Source of the DNA: Agathobaculum sp. NTUH-O15-33
GTDB taxonomy: Bacteria > Bacillota > Clostridia > Oscillospirales > Butyricicoccaceae
Length of the DNA: 64,000 nucleotides
NCBI RefSeq assembly: GCF_033193315.1
Contig: NZ_CP136187.1
Coordinates: forward strand, 1,612,001-1,676,000
Direction of reading: 5' to 3'
Under the pieces are notes generated by a model. That model made no database searches and was not told where the DNA came from. It was given only the letters and a program-made list of their open reading frames with translations. Positions within the stretch are counted from its first letter, which is position 1; the number at the start of each line of letters is the position of its first letter. This document shows positions 36,685-45,315 of this stretch, piece after piece. Both the position numbers and the translations under genes were made by a program.

Positions 36685-37581
36685 TTATGGTGTTTCATCC
36701 GTAATCAGATATTTTAAACGGTGCGAATATAGCGTACGATAGACCGAAGGCGTCATACCCGTTCTTTTCTGAAATTGTTTGGCGAAATGGTCCGCGCTTT
36801 CATAGCCCATGTCAAAAGCAATGTCTTTGATCGAGGTGCTTTCCATGACAAGCCGCCATTGCGCGGTGTTGATGCGCTTTTGGATCACATAGTCGATGGG
36901 CGAAATACCGCATTCCGTTGAGAGAATATGGCATAGATGCCCCGCGGTGATGAAAAAACGTTTGGAAAGCAGATCGAGCGTGATATTGGAGGTATAGTTT
37001 TCTTCGATATATTCCATGATATCGGAAGCGAGCTTGGATATACTGCGGGGCTGGATCTTGAAGGTTTTTCGGCGGATCATTTGGTGTAACAAAGCGCAGA
37101 GTAAAGAGATCGTTTGCGTACAGATCATGAGATGTCCGGGTGGTTTTTCAAGATTTTGCGCCATTAAGCAAGAAAAGAGCGCGGCGAAAAGGGGAAGCTG
37201 CGCTCCGGTTTTCAGAAAGGGCTGCACATCCGGGGCGATCAGCTGGCCCATTTCCAATCCCCGGATTGTAAATTCGTTGAGGGATAAGGTGTACACGTCG
37301 ACCGGGTCCTCGAAGGAGGAGTCGCAGGAATGCAGCACGCCTCGGTTAATCAGTAAAATATCCCCGGCCTCGACAATATACTCGTCACGGTTGACGGTAT
37401 ATACGCCGCTGCCGCCGATGATCAGCACAATTTCCGCCCAGGAAGCATGCGAATGGCAGGGGTAGGAATAGATCGGGCAGTTGCTTATGTGAATGATGTT
37501 TTGCATGTGAGGCGGTTTGTTGTTGATAAAGAATGTGGGTTCCCCGGAAAAGACAGCGGTGTTTTGTTCTGGCTCCAACAT
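36685..37581 (-). CDS. AraC-family regulator (divergent from the LIV-type operon)
   Basis: Start at 37581 with AAAGGAGG six bases upstream; a longer frame to 37671 lacks a site and would include the promoter. 298 residues. The N-terminal cupin-like effector domain holds YSYPCHSHASWAEIVLI and YIVEAGDILLINRGVLHS. The C-terminal 100 residues carry two helix-turn-helix units: LLSKRFFITAGHLCHIL and IKDIAFDMGYESADHFAKQF, then TPSVYR. It is divergent from the transporter operon at 38103 and probably controls it. Confidence 0.9.
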   Translation of the reverse strand: MLEPEQNTAVFSGEPTFFINNKPPHMQNIIHISNCPIYSYPCHSHASWAEIVLIIGGSGVYTVNRDEYIVEAGDILLINRGVLHSCDSSFEDPVDVYTLSLNEFTIRGLEMGQLIAPDVQPFLKTGAQLPLFAALFSCLMAQNLEKPPGHLMICTQTISLLCALLHQMIRRKTFKIQPRSISKLASDIMEYIEENYTSNITLDLLSKRFFITAGHLCHILSTECGISPIDYVIQKRINTAQWRLVMESTSIKDIAFDMGYESADHFAKQFQKRTGMTPSVYRTLYSHRLKYLITDETP

Positions 37582-37642
37582 AAGCAGCCTCCTTTGCTTC
37601 ATCATGCGTAAGTGAGCAGTTCGATCAAGGTTTTCTATTTTC

Positions 37643-37671
37643 ACTATATATTCTTTGCCGAAAAAGGTCAA
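37643..37671 (-). promoter_or_regulatory. Promoter of the AraC-family gene
   Basis: Minus strand: TTGACC (37671-37666), 17-base spacer, TATAGT (37648-37643). Confidence 0.7.
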
Positions 37672-37921
37672 GATGGAAAAATAACAAATAAAAGCGGGGC
37701 GGATTTTACGGACTATTTATGCGATCGGTCCAAGCGCATAGATCAAAATCGTATGATGATTCGTTGGAAAGGCAGGCCGCGCGCGCGGCGCAGCACGCAT
37801 TCGCCGCTGAGGTTTCGTGCGAAAAAGTGGGAAATCGAAGCGAAAACTGAAATTTAACGGTGCATGAAGTGCGGATTTATCCATAATCGCATATGGGGCG
37901 GCGATATCCGAGGATTGTCCG

Positions 37922-37950
37922 TTTACGAAAAAATGGGTGAAGGCTATAAT
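37922..37950 (+). promoter_or_regulatory. Promoter of the LIV-type operon
   Basis: TTTACG (37922-37927), 17-base spacer, perfect TATAAT (37945-37950). Confidence 0.65.
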
Positions 37951-38102
37951 TAACCTATCCAATTAAGCATCGCAAACAAGAGATGTGATCAGAAAAAACA
38001 GGATACGTATCGGCAGGGGGTGGACGCAAGCGGCGCGTGTAAGAAACGAGGAAGAAGCAAAAAACAGTGGTTCGTCAAGGACCGAAAAAAGGAGGAATAT
38101 GT

Positions 38103-39380
38103 GTGAATAAGCGAATAATCCGTAAAATGGTAAGTATGTTGACTGCCGGCGCGCTGCTGTGCGCTTGCGGATGTGCGAAGGATACGCCGCAAGACGCCGC
38201 GCAGCCACAGACCGATGCAGGCAACGCCGACGGGGTCAATATTGCGGCGTTTTTCAGCGCCTCCGGCGCGAGCGCGGACTACGGCGTAATTGATTTCCGC
38301 GCCTGTCAGTTCGCGGTCGACTGGATCAACGACAAGGGCGGTATCGCTTCGCTGGGCGGCGCCAAGCTGAATCTGATTACCGGAGACTTGATGAGCGACG
38401 CCACGCAAGCTAAGGCGGTCGCGGAACGCGTGCTGAGCAACAACAAGATCAGCGCGGTCGTCGGCAGTTCGACCAGCTCGACCACGATTCCCATGCTGCC
38501 CGTGCTGGAGAAAGCGCGGGTGCCGATGGTCACAAGCAATTATTCCCCCGATATTGTCGGTCAGGGCTATTCGTATATTTTTATGCCATGCGCGAAGGGC
38601 ACGCAGCATGCCCAGATGCAAGCCGACTTTATGAAGTGGATGGGCGCGGAAAAAGGCGTTTCGGTGAGTAAAGCCGCCATCGTGTTTGAGGACAGCGAGG
38701 TTGGCCGTTCCACGCTGAACTCGGCCGCGCCTATTATCGAAGGCGCGGGCGCGGAGATCGTCTATAACCAGTCCTTCCCACCCGGCCTGTCCGACGCTTC
38801 CTCCATCATCACCGCGATCAAAAACAGCGGGGCGGAGGTCGTGTTTGTCAACGCGCAGACCGCCGATCTCAAGCAGCTGCTTTCCACGATGAAGTCCATG
38901 CGTTACAGCCCTATCATTTTTGGCAGCGCGGGCGGTATCCTGCTGCACCAGTTTGCCGAGGATATGGGAGACGAGTGCCTAGGAATCGTCGCGACGGCGG
39001 CGTGCGCGGCGGATTCCAAACACAACATGGAAAACGAGGAGATGGTCGCTTATTTCAATGCCTACCGTGAAGAATTCGGCGTGCAATATATCGACGAGCA
39101 CGTCGCGCAGATATCGAATCTGATCTTCACCGTAGCGGCCGGCATTGAAAAAGCCGCATCCACGGACGGCACGGAGATCCGCGATGCGATCGCATCGCTG
39201 GACGCCGAGTTTGTGATCCCCGGCGGGCCTTACGCCTTTGACGAGACCGGATGGAACACCAACTCGGTGCCGGCGCTGGTACAGTGGCAAAAGACCGAGG
39301 ACGGAAGCGACTACGAATGCCGCATGATCTATCCGCAGGAACTTGCCCACTATGAGTATGTGCCGCTTTCCGGTACATAA
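38103..39380 (+). CDS. Branched-chain-amino-acid-type ABC substrate-binding lipoprotein
   Basis: GTG at 38103 is seven bases after AAAGGAGG. 425 residues. Signal peptide with lipobox near residue 21 (LTAGALLCACGC; which Cys is lipidated is unclear). The mature part is a type 1 periplasmic binding protein: NIAAFFSASGASADYGVIDF, AVVGSSTSSTTIPMLPVLEK, GAEVVFVNAQTADLKQLL. Typical LivJ/Peripla_BP_6 features. The ligand may be an amino acid, amide or organic acid. The enzymes at the end of the operon do not look like amino-acid catabolism, so a carboxylic acid is plausible. Confidence 0.88.
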   Translation: MNKRIIRKMVSMLTAGALLCACGCAKDTPQDAAQPQTDAGNADGVNIAAFFSASGASADYGVIDFRACQFAVDWINDKGGIASLGGAKLNLITGDLMSDATQAKAVAERVLSNNKISAVVGSSTSSTTIPMLPVLEKARVPMVTSNYSPDIVGQGYSYIFMPCAKGTQHAQMQADFMKWMGAEKGVSVSKAAIVFEDSEVGRSTLNSAAPIIEGAGAEIVYNQSFPPGLSDASSIITAIKNSGAEVVFVNAQTADLKQLLSTMKSMRYSPIIFGSAGGILLHQFAEDMGDECLGIVATAACAADSKHNMENEEMVAYFNAYREEFGVQYIDEHVAQISNLIFTVAAGIEKAASTDGTEIRDAIASLDAEFVIPGGPYAFDETGWNTNSVPALVQWQKTEDGSDYECRMIYPQELAHYEYVPLSGT

Positions 39381-39417
39381 CGGTTACCATGCGCGGATGA
39401 AAAAGGAGTGAAGCGAT

Positions 39418-40293
39418 ATGGGGTTTATGATCTTGCAGACGCTGATCAATGGTATTATGTCCGGCGGCGTTTATGCGCTGGTGGCCATTGGCATCACGAT
39501 CGTATTCGGCGTGATGAAAATTATCAATTTTGCCATGGGCTCGTACTTAATGGTTGGTATGTATCTGACCTATATGTGCTATCAGCTCATGAGTCTGGAA
39601 ACCTATTTTCTGCTGCCCTTTGTACTGGTGATCCAAGCGCTGGTCGCGCTTGTTACGTTTAAGCTTTGCGTGGGGCCGTCGCTAAAACGCGGCAGCTCGG
39701 TGGCCCTGCTTGTCACGCTGGGGCTGGGCATGGTCATTCAGAACGTGGTGCAGGTGATCTTCGGCACGCTGCCGATGACCGTCCCTTCAAGCATTAAATA
39801 CGCCTCCATTTCGATCGGTCCGCTGTCCATTGCATACCCTCGGCTGATCGCGCTGGCGGTCACGCTAATCGTTGTGGCGTTTGTCAACTATCTGATGAAC
39901 AAAACGCTGATGGGACGCGCGATGCGGGCCACATCGGAAAATTTAGAGGTCGCGCAGATCCTTGGCATCAATGCGCAGCGGATCTACATCATCGCCTTTG
40001 TCATGGGCATCACGATGGCGGGCATTGCCGGCCTGCTGCTGACCCCCGTATATCTCATAACGCCCAATGTCGGTAACATTTTCCGCACGACCGGTATCAT
40101 GGCGGTTGTCATGGGCGGGCTGGGCAGTATCAAGGGCTCGCTGATCTGCGGCCTGATGATCGGGGTGATTGAATCCGTAGTGGCGACCTTTGTTGCGGCG
40201 GATTACGGCCCCATCGGTATTTTTATTCTGTTTCTCATCATTCTGTTCGTGCGGCCGCAGGGCCTGTTTGGGGAAAGGGGGCGTGTATCGTGA
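39418..40293 (+). CDS. livH: LIV-type ABC permease LivH
   Basis: 291 residues, about eight membrane helices: LINGIMSGGVYALVAIGITI, FGVMKIINFAMGSYLMVG, VMGGLGSIKGSLICGLMIG. The end overlaps livM by four bases (GTGA). Forms the transmembrane channel with LivM. Confidence 0.92.
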   Translation: MGFMILQTLINGIMSGGVYALVAIGITIVFGVMKIINFAMGSYLMVGMYLTYMCYQLMSLETYFLLPFVLVIQALVALVTFKLCVGPSLKRGSSVALLVTLGLGMVIQNVVQVIFGTLPMTVPSSIKYASISIGPLSIAYPRLIALAVTLIVVAFVNYLMNKTLMGRAMRATSENLEVAQILGINAQRIYIIAFVMGITMAGIAGLLLTPVYLITPNVGNIFRTTGIMAVVMGGLGSIKGSLICGLMIGVIESVVATFVAADYGPIGIFILFLIILFVRPQGLFGERGRVS

Positions 40294-41303
40294 AGCGGCT
40301 GAAAAAGAAAAGTACGGTCACCGGCATCGTCGTACTCGCGGCGCTGCTGGCGGCTCCGGCGCTGATCTCTTCCAACTACGTCATCTCCATGGCGGTGTAC
40401 TGCTTTCTGTATGCGGCGCTGGGCGTGTCGTGGAACATAGTCGGCGGCTATGGCGGGCAGACCTCGTGGTGTCACGCAACGTTTGTCTCTATCGGCGCCT
40501 ATACGGCCATGATCCTGCTGCGGAACTTCAACATCTCACCCATCCTGTCCATCCCGATCTCCATGGTGTTTTCCTTTTTCGTAGCGCTGGTGATCGGCGG
40601 CGCGACGCTGCGCTGGCGCGGCACGTTTTTCACCATCTCCACCATCGCGCTGCTTGAGATTTCCCGCATCGTACTGATGGTATCGGACAAGGTAACGGGC
40701 GGTACCTCCGGCCTGTACACGCCGTATACGGGACAAAGCTTTTATAAGCTGCATTTTGATAACGATGTGCCGTTTTATTATTTGTCCCTGCTGGCGCTTC
40801 TGATCGTGCTGTTCGTGGTATCGAAATTCGTCAAGTCAAAGACCGGTTATTATTTGAGCGCGGTCAACGGCGACGAGGACGCGGCGATCTCCCTTGGAAT
40901 CGATTCCTTTCGGGTCAAGCTCAAGTCCTTTGAACTGAGCGCGATGATGACATCATTTGTTGGGGTGCTGCTCGGCATGTTTCTCGCCTTTATCGATCCG
41001 ATGACGATATGCAGCATGGATATGACGGTGAAGATCGCCTCGGTCGCGATCATTGGCGGACTGGGAACGCAGTGGGGGCCGGTGCTCGGCGCGTTTATTA
41101 TCATTCCCGCCACCGAGCTTTCCAGCGTGCTGCTCGGACAGTCGGGCAGCAGCGTGCTGCTGTACGGGCTGCTGCTCATTATCATCGTGCTGTTCAAGCC
41201 CAAAGGCGTGATCAGCATCTTCACGGAAGACATCCCGGAGTGGCGCTGCCGCAGGCAAAAGCGGGCGCAGGCCGGTGCGGCGGAGAGGGGGCAGGGGACA
41301 TGA
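40290..41303 (+). CDS. livM: LIV-type ABC permease LivM
   Basis: GTG start within the livH stop. 337 residues, about nine membrane helices, with SWNIVGGYGGQTSWCHATFV near 50 and IIGGLGTQWGPVLGAFI near 255. The Arg/Gln-rich C-terminus (RRQKRAQAGAAERGQGT) is extra. ATG of the next gene overlaps the stop. Confidence 0.92.
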   Translation: MKRLKKKSTVTGIVVLAALLAAPALISSNYVISMAVYCFLYAALGVSWNIVGGYGGQTSWCHATFVSIGAYTAMILLRNFNISPILSIPISMVFSFFVALVIGGATLRWRGTFFTISTIALLEISRIVLMVSDKVTGGTSGLYTPYTGQSFYKLHFDNDVPFYYLSLLALLIVLFVVSKFVKSKTGYYLSAVNGDEDAAISLGIDSFRVKLKSFELSAMMTSFVGVLLGMFLAFIDPMTICSMDMTVKIASVAIIGGLGTQWGPVLGAFIIIPATELSSVLLGQSGSSVLLYGLLLIIIVLFKPKGVISIFTEDIPEWRCRRQKRAQAGAAERGQGT

Positions 41304-42733
41304 GCTGCCTGCTGGAGCTTCAAAATATCTCCATTTCTTTCGGCGGCATCAAGGCGGTCCAGAATGTCAGTTTTAGGGTGCAGCAGGGTGAAATACTGGG
41401 GCTGATCGGACCGAATGGCTCGGGTAAATCCACCTGTGTGAACCTGATCACAGGCGTATATCCGCTCGATTCCGGCTCTATCATTTTTGACGGCCGCACG
41501 CTGTCGGAAAAGGATTCGATCCGTAAGCGCACCCATATGGGTATGGGACGGACCTTTCAAACGCCAAAGCCGTTTGGTAATTTAAACGTATTTGACAATG
41601 TGTTTTCCATTGCGCTGCAAAAAAACTCTTTCGCGGAGGCGGAAAAGAAAACGCTTAGAATTTTGAAAACCGTTGAGCTGATTGAGCAAAAGGACGTTCC
41701 CAGCGCCAAGCTGCCGATCGAAAAGCGCAAATGGCTCGATCTGGCGCGCACGCTGGTTTTGGAACCCAAGCTGATCATGATGGACGAGGTCATGGCGGGC
41801 CTCAACCCTGCGGAGGTGGGCGAATGCATTGAAATGGTCAAACGCATCAACCGGCAGGGCGTGACGATCCTTTTTATCGAGCATGTGATGCACGCGGTCG
41901 TCAATGTTTGCAGCCGTGTGGTCGTACTGAACGAGGGGCGCTTTTTCAGTGAGGGAGAGCCGCGCGAAGTGCTGACCAGACCGGATGTGATCGCCGTTTA
42001 TATTGGAGGGGGGCCAAAAAGCATGGAACTTCTTGAGGTGCGGCACATCAACGCCGGCTACGGCGACCTGCAGGTGCTGTTCGATGTATCCCTGAAGATC
42101 GGCAAGGGCGAGGTCGTTAGTTTGGTGGGGGCCAACGGCGGCGGTAAGACCACGCTATTGCGTATTTTATCCGGGCTAATGCCGGTCAAGAGCGGCACGG
42201 TGCGCTACAAGGGACAGGACCTGCTGGCAGCCAAAAGCTATCAGCGCGCTTCGCTCGGCATTGCGCATATCCCGCAGGGGCGCGGCATTTTAAGCACGCT
42301 TACCGTGCGTGAAAATTTGATACTGGGCGCATATGCCCCGCATGTGCGGGCGCAATGCGACCAGCAGATCGAGCAAAGCTTCGATATGTTCCCGATCCTG
42401 CGCGAACGCCAAAACCAAAAGGCGGGCTCACTCAGCGGCGGACAGCAGCAGATGCTGGCGATCGCCCGCGCGCTCATGATGCGGCCCGAGCTGCTTCTGA
42501 TGGACGAGCCTTCGCTCGGTCTGGCGCCGATCGTGGTGGAAGAAATGTTCGATATCATTTGGAACGTGGCGCAGCAGGGCACAAGCATCTTTATTATTGA
42601 GCAAAACCTATCCTATGCGCTTTCCATCGCATCGCGCGGCTATGTGCTCGAAACCGGGCGCGTCGCCATGGAGGGAAGCGCGAAAGAACTTTTGGACAAT
42701 GAAGCGGTTCGGAAAGCCTATTTAGGTGTGTGA
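41300..42733 (+). CDS. Fused LivG-LivF ATP-binding protein (two ABC ATPases in one frame)
   Basis: 477 residues from ATG 41300 (AGGGGGCAGGGG upstream). Residues 1-238 are LivG: Walker A GPNGSGKST, VLEPKLIMMDEVMAGLNPAE, and a divergent signature (LPIEKRKWLDLAR instead of LSGGQ), known in some LivG. Residues about 242-477 are LivF: GANGGGKTT, SLSGGQQQMLAIARALM and MDEPSLGLAP. The junction IAVYIGGGPKSMELLEV still has GGAGGGGGG ten bases before an ATG (42023), as if the LivG stop was lost but the LivF start was kept. Both a fused and a separate LivF could be made. Normally these are two genes. Confidence 0.88.
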   Translation: MSCLLELQNISISFGGIKAVQNVSFRVQQGEILGLIGPNGSGKSTCVNLITGVYPLDSGSIIFDGRTLSEKDSIRKRTHMGMGRTFQTPKPFGNLNVFDNVFSIALQKNSFAEAEKKTLRILKTVELIEQKDVPSAKLPIEKRKWLDLARTLVLEPKLIMMDEVMAGLNPAEVGECIEMVKRINRQGVTILFIEHVMHAVVNVCSRVVVLNEGRFFSEGEPREVLTRPDVIAVYIGGGPKSMELLEVRHINAGYGDLQVLFDVSLKIGKGEVVSLVGANGGGKTTLLRILSGLMPVKSGTVRYKGQDLLAAKSYQRASLGIAHIPQGRGILSTLTVRENLILGAYAPHVRAQCDQQIEQSFDMFPILRERQNQKAGSLSGGQQQMLAIARALMMRPELLLMDEPSLGLAPIVVEEMFDIIWNVAQQGTSIFIIEQNLSYALSIASRGYVLETGRVAMEGSAKELLDNEAVRKAYLGV

Positions 42734-42747
42734 CGGGAGCGTGCAGC

Positions 42748-43656
42748 ATGAAAATTACAGCAATTACAAACGGCATCAGCGGAAATTATGAAGAGGCCTG
42801 CCGTGTTCTGCGGGAAACGGGCGTTCGCTACGCCGAGATTCAGCATTTAGACGGCGAGCAGGACCCGGCGCTGCAGGCCGGAGAAGCGCGCAGCGTGCCG
42901 GGCGTACCGGTGGAAACGTTAAAGATCGAGGAAGCGTATCGCGTGCGCGATTTGTCTCGCCAATATGGGATCGAACCGGCCCTTATTACCAGCCATGCTT
43001 TTTGCGGCGTACCCATTCGCAGCACCGAGATCAGCGATCCGGTATATACGCTGCATATGCGCCAGCTGAAAAATGCGATCGCCTTTGCAAAGATCACCGG
43101 CGCGCCGATGGTACGCGTCATGTGCTTTGCCAAACAGCCGGTGACCTTTGGCAGCCACGGCGCGGGGGAATGGCTCGCGAACGACAACACGGTTTGGGAT
43201 AAGTTTTTGTCGCTGTTTCGTCCGATCGCAGAGCTGGCCGAAACCGAGCAAATCACACTGGTCGTGGAAAACGGAAATGGCCAGATATGTTCCTCCTACC
43301 TGATGCGAAAGCTCGCGGACGGCCTCGGTTCTAAACGCATCCGCTATCTGTGGGACCCGGCCAACGCCATGTACTATGGGGAAATGCCCACGCTGGAGGT
43401 TTACGAGAGCATCCGCGATATCCTGTCGCATATCCATATCAAGGATTGCGTCGCGGATATCACCCGTTCCTATATGGATATCTGTGAGATCGGGTCGGGC
43501 GAGCTTGCGCAGTACTTGCCGCCGCTGGCTGCGGCGCTGCGGCGGGACGGATATCAGGGCTGCGTTTCGCTGGAAAATATTTATTGCCCGGACGGCGGCC
43601 GGTGTGCGGATGGATACCGGCTGGATATCCGCCATTTGCAGGATATCTTCGGATAA
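42748..43656 (+). CDS. TIM-barrel sugar phosphate isomerase/epimerase-like protein
   Basis: Start 42748 with GGGAG nine bases upstream. 302 residues of the AP-endonuclease 2 / xylose-isomerase-like barrel: MKITAITNGISGNYEEACRV, PALITSHAFCG, IRYLWDPANAMYYGE, HIHIKDCVADI, GCVSLENIYCPDGG. Metal ligands (Glu in LVVENGNG, Asp in DPANA, His in HIHIKD, Glu in SLENIY) appear present. Such enzymes isomerise or epimerise sugars, keto acids or inositol intermediates. It is encoded 15 bases after the fused ATPase, so its substrate is probably related to the transported compound. Confidence 0.8.
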   Translation: MKITAITNGISGNYEEACRVLRETGVRYAEIQHLDGEQDPALQAGEARSVPGVPVETLKIEEAYRVRDLSRQYGIEPALITSHAFCGVPIRSTEISDPVYTLHMRQLKNAIAFAKITGAPMVRVMCFAKQPVTFGSHGAGEWLANDNTVWDKFLSLFRPIAELAETEQITLVVENGNGQICSSYLMRKLADGLGSKRIRYLWDPANAMYYGEMPTLEVYESIRDILSHIHIKDCVADITRSYMDICEIGSGELAQYLPPLAAALRRDGYQGCVSLENIYCPDGGRCADGYRLDIRHLQDIFG

Positions 43657-43685
43657 GGAGCGCGTTTATCAAGGGAGGAATACAT

Positions 43686-44573
43686 ATGAAAAAAATTGGG
43701 TTTGTCGGCCTTGGCGATATGGGCATGGGCATGGCGCGCAACATTCTGCGCGCCGGCTTCGACATCAAGGGATATGACCTGCGCGAAGACCGGCGCGCCA
43801 ACTTTAAGGCGGCGAACGGCACGCTCGCTACCTCAACCGCCGATACCGCAGACGGTGTGGATGTGCTGTTCATCATGGTCATGAGCGGCGATCATGTGGA
43901 TGCGGTGATAAGCGATGTGATCGATAGACTTGCTCCGGGCGCGACGGTGTTCATCACCGCGACCATCGGCCCGTGGTATGTCAAACGTCAGGCGGAGACC
44001 CTAGAAGCGCGCGGCATACATGTGGTGGATATGCCGGTCAGCGGCGGGCGCTTCGGCGCGAACGACGGCGTGTTGTCGCTGATGGCGTCGGGCGATAAGG
44101 CAGTGATCGATTCCCACATGGATGTGCTGTCCGCGATCGGCGATCCGAACAAAATCTATTTCGTCGGTGGCCGCGTCGGCGACGGACAAACGGTCAAAAG
44201 CTGTATTCAGGCGTTTCAAGGCACCTCATACGAAGGCCTGTTTGAGGCGATGGTTTTGGCCGAAAAGGCCGGACTGGATCTGGAGATGTTTGCCTCTGTG
44301 CTGAACGAAAGCATTATCGGCAGCGCGATTACTCGAAATACAACCAGAAAGATCATCGACCGGCACTTTGTAGACACCGGAAGCAATATCGCCACCATGA
44401 AAAAGGACATATCGATCAGCGTGGAGCTGGGCAAAAAGCTGGGCGTGCCGCTGTATGCGACCACGGTCTCGCGTGAGATGTTTCAGGTCGGTTTGAATAT
44501 GATGCCGGACGGCGATAACTGGAGTATCGTCAAGCTGCTCGAGGCGCAGGCGGGCATCGAGCGGGAGGATTAG
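43686..44573 (+). CDS. NAD(P)-dependent beta-hydroxyacid dehydrogenase (HIBADH/GarR family)
   Basis: Start 43686 after AAGGGAGG. 295 residues. Rossmann GFVGLGDMGMGMARNIL, substrate motif DMPVSGGRFGANDG, catalytic Lys in VGDGQTVKSCIQAF (usual GxxxxxKxxxN; the Asn is replaced by Gln-Ala), and the helical C-terminal domain with NIATMKKDISISVELGKK. Family members reduce or oxidise 3-hydroxyisobutyrate, tartronate semialdehyde or similar compounds. With the barrel enzyme before it and the LUD protein after it, it suggests catabolism of a small hydroxy acid or sugar acid. Confidence 0.85.
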   Translation: MKKIGFVGLGDMGMGMARNILRAGFDIKGYDLREDRRANFKAANGTLATSTADTADGVDVLFIMVMSGDHVDAVISDVIDRLAPGATVFITATIGPWYVKRQAETLEARGIHVVDMPVSGGRFGANDGVLSLMASGDKAVIDSHMDVLSAIGDPNKIYFVGGRVGDGQTVKSCIQAFQGTSYEGLFEAMVLAEKAGLDLEMFASVLNESIIGSAITRNTTRKIIDRHFVDTGSNIATMKKDISISVELGKKLGVPLYATTVSREMFQVGLNMMPDGDNWSIVKLLEAQAGIERED

Positions 44574-44598
44574 ACCATTTCTTTTTCATCTTCTTTTT

Positions 44599-44639
44599 GG
44601 CAGGGCGCGTTGTAACGTTATGGGGCAGCGCGTCCTGCC
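44599..44639 (+). promoter_or_regulatory. Intercistronic hairpin before the LUD gene
   Basis: GGCAGGGCGCG / CGCGTCCTGCC with a 19-base loop and no T-run. Probably an mRNA processing or stability element. Confidence 0.5.
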
Positions 44640-44663
44640 GCCATCCGTCGAGGAGCGAGAAAA

Positions 44664-45257
44664 ATGAACGATAAAAAACTGCAAGCGGCGTTTCAGTCCC
44701 ATGGGTTTTCTTGCGCCTTTTTTGCGTCCGGCGCGGAAGCGGCGGCGTATTTATCGGAAACGCTTACCGGCCGCACCATCGGCATCGGCGGCAGCGTGAC
44801 CGTGCGGCAGATCGGTTTATACGAGCTGCTTGCACAAAAAAACGCTGTTGTCTGGCACCACCGAATCGCGGGCGACGAGACAAAGCGTTTGGCAGCGCAG
44901 TGCGCCGTATATATCACCAGCGCCAACGCGGCGTCGGAGACGGGGGAATTGGTGAACATGGACGGCGCGGGCAACAGACTGGCAATGACTTTGTACGGAC
45001 CGGAGCAAGTCTATTACCTGATCGGCCGCAATAAGATTGTGCCCGACTGCGCCGCAGCCATTTGGCGCGCGAAGCATATCGCGGCGCCCAAAAACGCACA
45101 GCGGACCCGGGCCCATACGCCTTGCGCGGAACGGGGCGACCGGTGCTACAACTGCGACTGCCCGGCTCGGATCTGCCGCGCGACGCTTATTTTAGACCGC
45201 GCGCCAAACCGAACGCCGTCCAAAATCCTGTTCATCGATGAGGATCTCGGATTTTAG
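44664..45257 (+). CDS. LUD domain protein (LutC/YkgG-like)
   Basis: 197 residues; GAGGAG eight bases before ATG. LUD signatures: GRTIGIGGSVTVRQIGLYEL, then DETKRLAAQCAVYITSANAA, GAGNRLAMTLYGPEQVYYLIG, and Cys-rich RCYNCDCPARIC. LUD proteins occur in lactate oxidation (LutABC) and as stand-alone forms of unknown role. LutA and LutB partners are absent, so the role here is open. Last gene of the likely LIV-type operon. Confidence 0.82.
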   Translation: MNDKKLQAAFQSHGFSCAFFASGAEAAAYLSETLTGRTIGIGGSVTVRQIGLYELLAQKNAVVWHHRIAGDETKRLAAQCAVYITSANAASETGELVNMDGAGNRLAMTLYGPEQVYYLIGRNKIVPDCAAAIWRAKHIAAPKNAQRTRAHTPCAERGDRCYNCDCPARICRATLILDRAPNRTPSKILFIDEDLGF

Positions 45258-45267
45258 ATACGTCCCA

Positions 45268-45310
45268 AGCAAAAAAAAGCCTCCGGCCTAGCCGGAGGCT
45301 TTTTTTGCTT
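45268..45310. terminator. Bidirectional terminator after the LUD gene
   Basis: AAAAAAAAGCCTCCGGC-CTA-GCCGGAGGCTTTTTTT: stem of ten pairs flanked by A- and T-runs, between two convergent genes. Confidence 0.92.
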
Positions 45311-45315
45311 GGCTT

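Larger units (their letters stand above)
37582..38102. other. Divergent regulatory region between AraC gene and LIV-type operon
   Basis: No gene is supported in these 521 bases. It holds a promoter for each direction (37643-37671 minus; 37922-37950 plus) about 250 bases apart, leaving ample space for AraC-type half-sites, and a 150-base leader before the binding-protein gene. Confidence 0.5.

Noticed and set aside
44664..45257. A complete lutABC lactate oxidation operon
   Set aside because: Only a LutC/LUD-like gene is present; LutA (CCG-domain) and LutB (ferredoxin-type) genes are missing.
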